This document shows, piece after piece, positions 58,320-64,000 of a stretch of DNA of 64,000 nt. How positions within the stretch are numbered: the stretch's first letter is position 1; the number at the start of each line of letters is the position of its first letter. The DNA is from Symbiodinium natans (taxonomy: Eukaryota > Sar > Dinophyceae > Suessiales > Symbiodiniaceae): assembly GCA_905221605.1 (NCBI GenBank), contig CAJNDS010002079.1, forward strand, positions 900,001-964,000. The letters are read 5' to 3'. The notes beneath the pieces are model-generated. The model searched no databases and was not told the DNA's origin. It saw nothing but the letters and a program-made list of their open reading frames with translations. The position numbers and the translations under genes were made by a program.

Positions 58320-59650
58320 AAATGTATTTCTCTCATGATTAGTCGCACAAGCTGGAACCCTGAACTATAAAGCCTAAACCTCGACCCCTACAGCCTAAAC
58401 CCGTGAATCCTAAAGTCCCGCAGATACCCTGCACTCGCCCTAAACACGGCATCCCAACCCCCCCCCCCCCAAAAAAAAAAAAAAAAAAAACTGAGCGCAG
58501 TGAGACTCCTAAGCCGGGGCGGCCTGTACTGAAGCTCACAGCCTCAACCCTGAAGCCTCAACCCTGAATCCTAAACCCGAACCCCTTCCCGCATAGGGCT
58601 TGTCAGGGTACCTGGCACAGCGGCAGAGAAACCCCAAACCCTAAACCCCGAACCCCAAACCCCAAACCCCCAAACCCCCAAACCCCGAAACCCTAAACCC
58701 TAAACCCCAAACCCTAAACCCTAAACCCTAAACCCTAAACCCAGAGGCGGCCTTGACGACCCTGTACCTTGTTGTCCAGCTCCATGGCAGGCCTGCAAGA
58801 GGTGGCTTGCCATTTGGGGTTTCGGGGCCCCTGATATCCCTAAACCCTAAACCCTAAACCCTAAACCCTACACCTTATATATACTAACCCTAAACCCTAT
58901 ATAAACCCTAGTCCTAAACCCTAGACCCTATAAACTCTAAACCCTAAACCCTAACATCAGCAGTTCAGCTCAGGAGGATGCCGCCACAATGGTTCGTGGG
59001 CATAGACACAAAGATTCGTGGGTGGGGAAAGAGTTCGAGGCGCGTGTTTTGAGGCTTAGGATTTAGGGTTTAGGGTTTAGGGTTTAGGGGTTCAAGGGTT
59101 CAGGGTTCAGGGTCTATACTGAACTTGGCACCCTAGTATCCCTAAGGGTTAGGGCCCTAGGGTATGGAGCCCCAGGTTTATGCATGCGTGAACTTTGCAT
59201 TTTCTTGCGGGTATTATCTCGTCGCTTGAAGACTAGCGAAAGCTAGAACATGAGATACGCAACCCTAAACCCCAAGCATTGAAAAAAAGACCTATTATAA
59301 ACCCCAAACATTAAACCCCAAACCTAAACCGCAAACCCTGAACCGCAAACCCTAAACCCTAAACTCTGAACCCTAAACTCTAAACCCTGAACCCCCCAAG
59401 CCCCAGGAGCTGAATCGGTAGAGAGGAGTACGAACCAAGACCACTGTCCCCCCGCCCCCCCTCCCCCCCCGGCACCGGTTTGGGGTTTAGGATTTAGGGT
59501 TTGGGGTTTAGGCTCTTTCGGAGCACTCCTGCATTCACAAGTGGCCACGAATACGAAAATCCGCCTAAACCCAATTGTGCGACCTCAAATCCGGGAGAAG
59601 CCCAAACCCCTTAAACCCAAACAACCAAGCTCTGCAAACCTTGCAAACCT
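58320..59650. other. Arrays, homopolymers, no firm gene
   Basis: Poly-C/poly-A at 58,456-58,490; arrays at 58,620-58,742 and 58,838-58,958; degenerate text elsewhere. Confidence 0.5.
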
Positions 59651-59659
59651 TGTATATGC

Positions 59660-59760
59660 ACAATTGAACCCCTAACCCTAAACCCCAAACCCTAAACCCT
59701 AAACCCCAAACCCCAAACCCTAAACCCTAAACCCTAAACCCTAAACCCTAAACCCTAAAC
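59660..59760 (+). repeat. Telomere-type (CCCTAAA)n array
   Basis: About 14 units with CCCCAAA variants. Confidence 0.96.
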
Positions 59761-59807
59761 CGAGCACGGCGTGGAAGCGCCTTGATCGTTTATTCCCCTC
59801 CATCATC
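59761..59807 (-). CDS. M2 exon (most 5' recognised)
   Basis: Pyrimidine-rich lead and acceptor GCGACCATCAG; donor G/GTTTAGGG. MMEGNKRSRRFHAVL; could contain the start codon. Confidence 0.45.
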
Positions 59808-59851
59808 CTGATGGTCGCAGAGCGAGGCATGAAAGGCGAAGATTGAGAGTT

Positions 59852-59960
59852 AGGGTTTAGGGTTTAGGGTTTAGGGTTTAGGGTTTAGGGTTTAGGGTTT
59901 AGGGTTTAGGGTTTAGAATTTAGGGTTTCGGGTTTAGGGTTTAATTAGGGTTTAGGGTTC
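59852..59960 (+). repeat. TTTAGGG array
   Basis: About 15 units. Confidence 0.97.
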
Positions 59961-60179
59961 AGGAGCTTAGGCGAGTAGGGGTCTAGAGGGCTAAGGTTTA
60001 GGGTTTTGGAGGCTTAGACTGTTTAGGCTTTGCGCGGCTGAGGTTTGCGCTTCAGGGCTTAAATAGGAGTTAGGCTTAGGGTTTAGGGCTTCGGGTTGTT
60101 TGATTTGCCGAAACCCGGCATCCAAACTCAAAGCTTGCTCGATGGGCAAGTGATCAGGTTCTGGAAATCTTCGTCCGTC

Positions 60180-60760
60180 AGTATGCCCGAGATCAGAGCT
60201 TCTTCTTCTTCTTGATAAAAAGATTTATGATAAAGATAATAATAAGGAAAATGATTGTAATATTTGTAATAATAATAATTTAAGGAAAAAACATGGTGAA
60301 TAAATCACGATGTAGCTCCTCGGTGATTTGAGGAGAGCCTGGTTTTTTGGCGCTCCATCAGCCTGGGCCTCCCTTCTCCTCTCTTAGGGGATAGGATTAG
60401 GGGGACCCTTGGGGATATAGACCCTCTGAATAAGGTTTTTGTTTAAGAGAGCCAGAAGAGGGTTCAGAAGGGGTTCCCTTTTAAGGGTCCCCCTTATCCT
60501 ACCTAGGATCTCTGCCCCTTCCCGGAGCTTCGCAAGGTATGTCGTCGGGCTGTCCGTCGACCTTGGGGTGCTTAACGCTGGTGATGACGGTGGTCCTGGC
60601 GGACTCTCCCCCATTGGCTAGGGTTGAGGGCTAGGTGAAGGATTCGACAGGTTTTGGACGCTCTGTACCACCTTGCCTGGAACCTCTTAGACCCAAATTA
60701 CCCCTACTAAGAGTCAACACATTTAACCAGAACCAAATGCCCAAGTCCGTCCAAGAATCA
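60180..60760. other. AT-rich then unique sequence, no firm gene
   Basis: 60,200-60,300 is AT-rich with TTC and AAT/ATA runs; 60,384-60,620 is open on both strands without a recognisable domain. Confidence 0.4.
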
Positions 60761-60765
60761 GCAAC

Positions 60766-60895
60766 TACACCCATGAGTAACCTAGTCAGGAATGAAAAAG
60801 CATGCCCTTGTTGGTGTAAAAGGGGCTTGCAAGGGGTTCCCTGAACCCTTTAGGAAAATGGAACAAGGGCCTAGTCAGGGTCCTACCCATCCCTA
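60766..60895 (+). mobile_element. GAGTAACCTAG-family element, diverged
   Basis: catgagtaacctagtcagg at left, gggcctagtcagggtccta at right; relative of 54,291. Confidence 0.55.
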
Positions 60896-61129
60896 AGAGC
60901 CCTCTAAACCCACAAGCCCTAAACCCTACACCCTAAACCCTATATAGTGGTCACTGGGTGGCGTGGCTGTGGCTGCAGGGCTTCTGTGTTCTTCTCAGGC
61001 AGGGTCTGTGATATACAGCTTCTACCCCAGACCGCCTGGGGAGGATCCACAAAGTCGATCCATTTAAGGGTCCTTAGAATGATTGAACAGTAGTATGGAG
61101 TACTATTTGGGGCTTCTACTGTTTGGAAC

Positions 61130-61203
61130 TAAACCCTAAACCCTAAACCCTAAGCCCTAAACCCTAAACCCTAAACCCTAAACCCTAAACCCTAAACCCT
61201 AGG
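61130..61203 (+). repeat. Telomere-type array
   Basis: Ten CCCTAAA units with one CCCTAAG. Confidence 0.97.
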
Positions 61204-61407
61204 GTTCTGGGATAAGGGCGGAGGGGAAGTGCTGTTTATCCATGGAAAATAGGGGCCTTAATCATCAGAATAGGGTTTTGGGGGGTTATCATAGTACAAG
61301 TATAAAGGGACCATACATAAGGGAAGACGAGTAGTAATTCTTCCGACCCCCATAGTGCGTAAGGAAGTGACCCACCTCAACTCTGGGCTTGTCCTTCGTT
61401 CAACGCC

Positions 61408-61560
61408 TACGCCCCAAGCCCCAAGCCCCAAGCCCCAAGCCCCAAGCCCCAAGCCCCAAGCCCCAAGCCCCAAGCCCCAAGCCCCAAGCCCCAAGCCCCA
61501 AGCACTGAGCCCCAAGCCCTAAGCCCTAAGCCCTAAGCCCTAAACCCTAAACCCTAAACC
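61408..61560 (+). repeat. CAAGCCC heptamer array passing into CTAAGCCC and CCCTAAA
   Basis: Fourteen perfect CAAGCCC units, then CCCTAAG, then CCCTAAA: a visible gradient between telomere variants. Confidence 0.97.
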
Positions 61561-61759
61561 CTAAGCCGCATGTTCTGAGGAATGCGCTGTGGAGCGGCGC
61601 GCTCCGCATCTTGGCAAGTGAGGGCAGGTGCTTGGGTTTGGTGGTCGGCGGCTGCTTCGTCACCGCAGTTGTTGCTCAAAGGCTGCGTTTGGGTTAGGAT
61701 GGGGTTTAGGGTTTAGGGTCTAGGGTTGAGGGTTTAGGGCTAGGAGTTCAGGGCCTCGG

Positions 61760-61950
61760 GTTTAGGGTGTTTGTGGGAGTGACATCGGCTGCGGGGGCTA
61801 TTCGGGGGGCTGTGGGGTTTGAGGCCCTCGCCCAATGTCGATCCGGGCGCAAGGCTGGTGATCCGGATGCTGCCAGGGTTGCCGGGATTGGGCAGATCCC
61901 AATAGCTGGGGACTTTTGGCTGCGCACTATGCGCTTGGGCATGGAAATCC
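61760..61950. CDS. Coding-like island, strand unclear
   Basis: Plus: FVGVTSAAGAIRGAVGFEAL ... FWLRTMRLGMEIQ. Minus: IVRSQKSPAIGICPIPATLA. Both are open for over 60 codons. Confidence 0.35.
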
Positions 61951-61951
61951 A

Positions 61952-62033
61952 GACCCCTAAACCCTAAACCCTAAACCCTAAACCCTAAACCCTAAACCCT
62001 AAACCCTAAACCCTAAACCCTAAACCCTAAACC
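61952..62033 (+). repeat. Telomere-type (CCCTAAA)n array
   Basis: Eleven perfect units. Confidence 0.98.
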
Positions 62034-62050
62034 TGGGATGCTCCAAAAAG

Positions 62051-62150
62051 TGGGAAGGTGTGGCTCAGCCCAGGCTGAGGTCTGTGGAGGATGCAGCAAA
62101 GACCCAGGCTGCCGAGCAGCGCAACATCCCTTCACTCCATGCCTTTGTAG
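62051..62150 (+). CDS. Candidate exon
   Basis: Acceptor CTCCAAAAAG, donor G/GTTGTAGG, 33 codons (WEGVAQPRLRSVEDAAKTQA then AEQRNIPSLHAFV). Minus strand also open. Confidence 0.45.
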
Positions 62151-62156
62151 GTTGTA

Positions 62157-62290
62157 GGGTTTAGGGTTTAGGGTTTAGGGTTTGGGGTTTAGGGTTTAGG
62201 GTTTGGGGTTTAGGGTTTAGGGTTTGGGGTTTAGGGTTTGGGGTTTAGGGTTTAGGGTTTAGGGTTTTGGGGGTTAAGGGTTTGGGGGTT
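62157..62290 (+). repeat. TTTAGGG array with interspersed TTTGGGG
   Basis: TTTGGGG replaces TTTAGGG at roughly every third unit, as an intermediate between pure arrays. Confidence 0.96.
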
Positions 62291-62639
62291 AGGGTTGTGC
62301 TTGGAGTTCAGGATTGAGTGTTCCGGGCGCAAGGGCCCCTCTGAGCCCAGCTCAGAGCCCCGACACAATGGGTACCCTCTTCCCTAGCAAGCCCCAAAAA
62401 TGGCCCTAAACAACTCTTCCCCCCCCCAAAAAAAAACCCAAAAGCCCAAAACCCTAGCCCCGAACTCCCGGAGTCCAGAAACCCTGACCCTAAAGCCCTA
62501 AATCCCCGAAAACCCTAAAACCCTAAAACTCTAACCCAAAAACCTTAAAACCCTAAACCCGAACCACATTCGGGAGTTACGAAAATATAGTAGGATTCCC
62601 GTCTACAAAAGACCCCCAATAAAATACACATACTGTCAG

Positions 62640-62812
62640 AAACCCTGAAGCCTAAAACCCTAAACCCCTAAACCCCTAAACCCCTAAACCCCTGAACCCA
62701 ACCCCTAAACCCTAAACCCTAAACCCTAAACCCTCAACCCTCAACCCTCAACCCTAAACCCTAAACCCCTAAACCCCTGAACCCCTAAACCCCTGAACCC
62801 CTGAACGCATTC
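62640..62812 (+). repeat. CCCCTAAA/CCCTAAA/CCCTCAA array
   Basis: Blocks of each variant, then CCCCTGAA. Confidence 0.95.
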
Positions 62813-63018
62813 AGGGCCGGGGTCGCAGCTTGTTGGGCTGACCTCAGGGCGTTTGTGATCCAGATTCTCGTAGACCTGGCTGGGCTGAGGGTTTAGGGCT
62901 TACAAAGGTTTGAGGTTTAGGGCTTATAAGGTTTAGGGTTTAGGGTTTAGGGTTTAGGTTTTAGGGTTTAGGGTTTAGGGTTTAGGTTTAGGGTGGCCTC
63001 TTCAAGCCTGAAAAGGGT

Positions 63019-63178
63019 TCAGGGCTTATAGGGTTTATAGGGTTTATAGGTCTTATAGGGTTTATAGGGCTTATAGGGTTTATAGGGTATATAGGGCTTA
63101 TGGCTTATAGGGTTTACAGCGTTTATAGGGTTTGTGGTGTTTGTAGGGCTTGTAGGGCTTGTAGGGGTTGCAGGGTTC
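63019..63178 (+). repeat. TTTATAGGG nonamer array
   Basis: About 15 units of (G)CTTATAGG / GTTTATAGG, a nine-base drifted relative of TTTAGGG. Open frames here are artefacts. Confidence 0.93.
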
Positions 63179-63189
63179 AGGGTTGAGGG

Positions 63190-64000
63190 TCTCGATCTTG
63201 CGTACCCCTCCCCCCCCATTGGCTTGTTCCTTCTGCTTGTTCGTTAAACCCTAAACCCTAAACCATAAACTCTGCACAGCCCCAAAAAAGTAACACCGTC
63301 GACTCTCATACCCCCTGGAAGGATCCGAGAAGTAGAACGACCCAAAATAGTACCCAAAGGTTAGGGCTCAGAGATTGCGGTTTGGGGTTTAGGTTGGGGT
63401 TTAGTGTTTACGGCTGAGGATAATGTTCGGCCCAAGGCCCTAAGCCCTAAACCCTAAACCCGGAAATGTCAAACACCCCCCAAGCCCTCTCTCAGGGCTC
63501 GGGCACGGCTGCGCCATCCCTTGCCTCGCTTCGAAGTAGCGCCGGTGGTGCCAAAGGCTTAGGGTGCTATGGGCTTGGGGTTTAGGGTTTAGGGTTTAGG
63601 GTTTAGGGTTTAGGGTTTAGGGTTTAGGGTGCTATGGGTTTAGGGGTTAGGGTTGCCGGTTTGGGGTTTCGGGCTTCGGTGGGTTTAGAGTTTAGGGCTT
63701 AGGGCCTAAGGGAATTGAGAGTGTCAGGGTTCTTAAACAAGGGATGTACCTTGACACATGCTAGACAATCTTTACTATGGTTGAAGGGACAGTCCTGGAT
63801 TGAGGGGTAATGGGTTCTCTGGGACAGAACTTAACTAATGTTCCCAGAATCATGAACCCATGTGGGTTACTGGATACTCATGCGTAGTGTCACCCTAAAC
63901 CCTAAACTCTTCATCCTAAACCCGAATGAGGGCTGATTAGGGTCTAGGAAGGAGCCCCTTCAGCGTCTTAGGGTTTCGGAGGATGGGATCGGGCTTTGGC
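63190..64000. other. Right edge, no gene recognised
   Basis: Poly-C near 63,208, a TTTAGGG array at 63,578-63,630, and unique sequence 63,720-63,890 without a convincing exon. Confidence 0.5.

Noticed and set aside
1-64000. CRISPR array
   Set aside because: The regular repeats are 7-12 bp without unique spacers of constant length, and the organism is eukaryotic.
1-64000. True chromosome end inside the window
   Set aside because: Arrays occur throughout in both orientations and are short; none is terminal.

Overview
The window looks like nuclear DNA of a dinoflagellate, probably Suessiales/Symbiodiniaceae-like. The anchors are (i) two genes of RCC1-type beta-propeller repeats in the form typical of dinoflagellates (GDGSVVTWG and LVCFGxNxxGQC units), one with an N-terminal ubiquitin-like exon whose GRGRLL-type motif I associate with Symbiodinium proteins; (ii) a transposase-like fragment with an HTD motif of a type I associate with dinoflagellate genomes; and (iii) the telomere unit TTTAGGG, which dinoflagellates share with plants. 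There is no operon layout, rRNA, tRNA or CRISPR that I can see. Splice sites read by eye are mostly GT-AG, with some apparent GC and GA donors.

The dominant feature is more than 120 interstitial telomere-type arrays, (CCCTAAA)n and (TTTAGGG)n, in both orientations every few hundred bases. Many have drifted into locally homogeneous variants (TTTGGGG, TTCAGGG, TTTAGGGG, TTTAAGGG, GGGTGTA, CAAGCCC, CCCCAAAA). Between them are short unique GC-rich islands of 50-250 bp that read like exons, and copies of at least a dozen short inverted-repeat (MITE-like) families. Several families have ends of the form CTTGG...CCAAG, which place a donor and an AG acceptor at the element ends as introner elements do.

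Layout. 1-13.8 kb: arrays with scattered minus-strand exon-like islands. 14.1-15.6 kb: RCC1 gene on minus, about seven repeats over four exons. 16-20.5 kb: arrays and compound repeats. 20.5-25.5 kb: plus-strand multi-exon gene (P1) with a run of phase-compatible exons. 26.8-27.9 kb: broken minus-strand transposase joined to a minisatellite/hairpin cluster. 28.4-28.8 kb: inverted-repeat cluster. 29.2-30.0 kb: plus-strand exon chain (P2). 30.65-32.17 kb: ubiquitin-like/RCC1 gene on minus. 32.9-33.5 kb: plus-strand chain (P3). 35-60 kb: many exon-like islands, the best forming a discontinuous minus-strand set (M2) encoding an unrecognised protein with at least two hydrophobic segments; plus-strand islands lie among them, so some are spurious.

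The most unusual observation is that arrays and inverted-repeat elements sit inside reading frames between short target-site-like direct repeats, and exact removal restores an open frame (42,092-42,304 with GTTGTAGC; 52,328-52,369 with TGTTTAC). Together with an array-only intron candidate in the ubiquitin-like/RCC1 gene, this suggests that telomere repeats behave as introns or intron seeds here. Exon calls without a recognised family are by-eye predictions: short islands are often open in several frames, so treat them as candidates.
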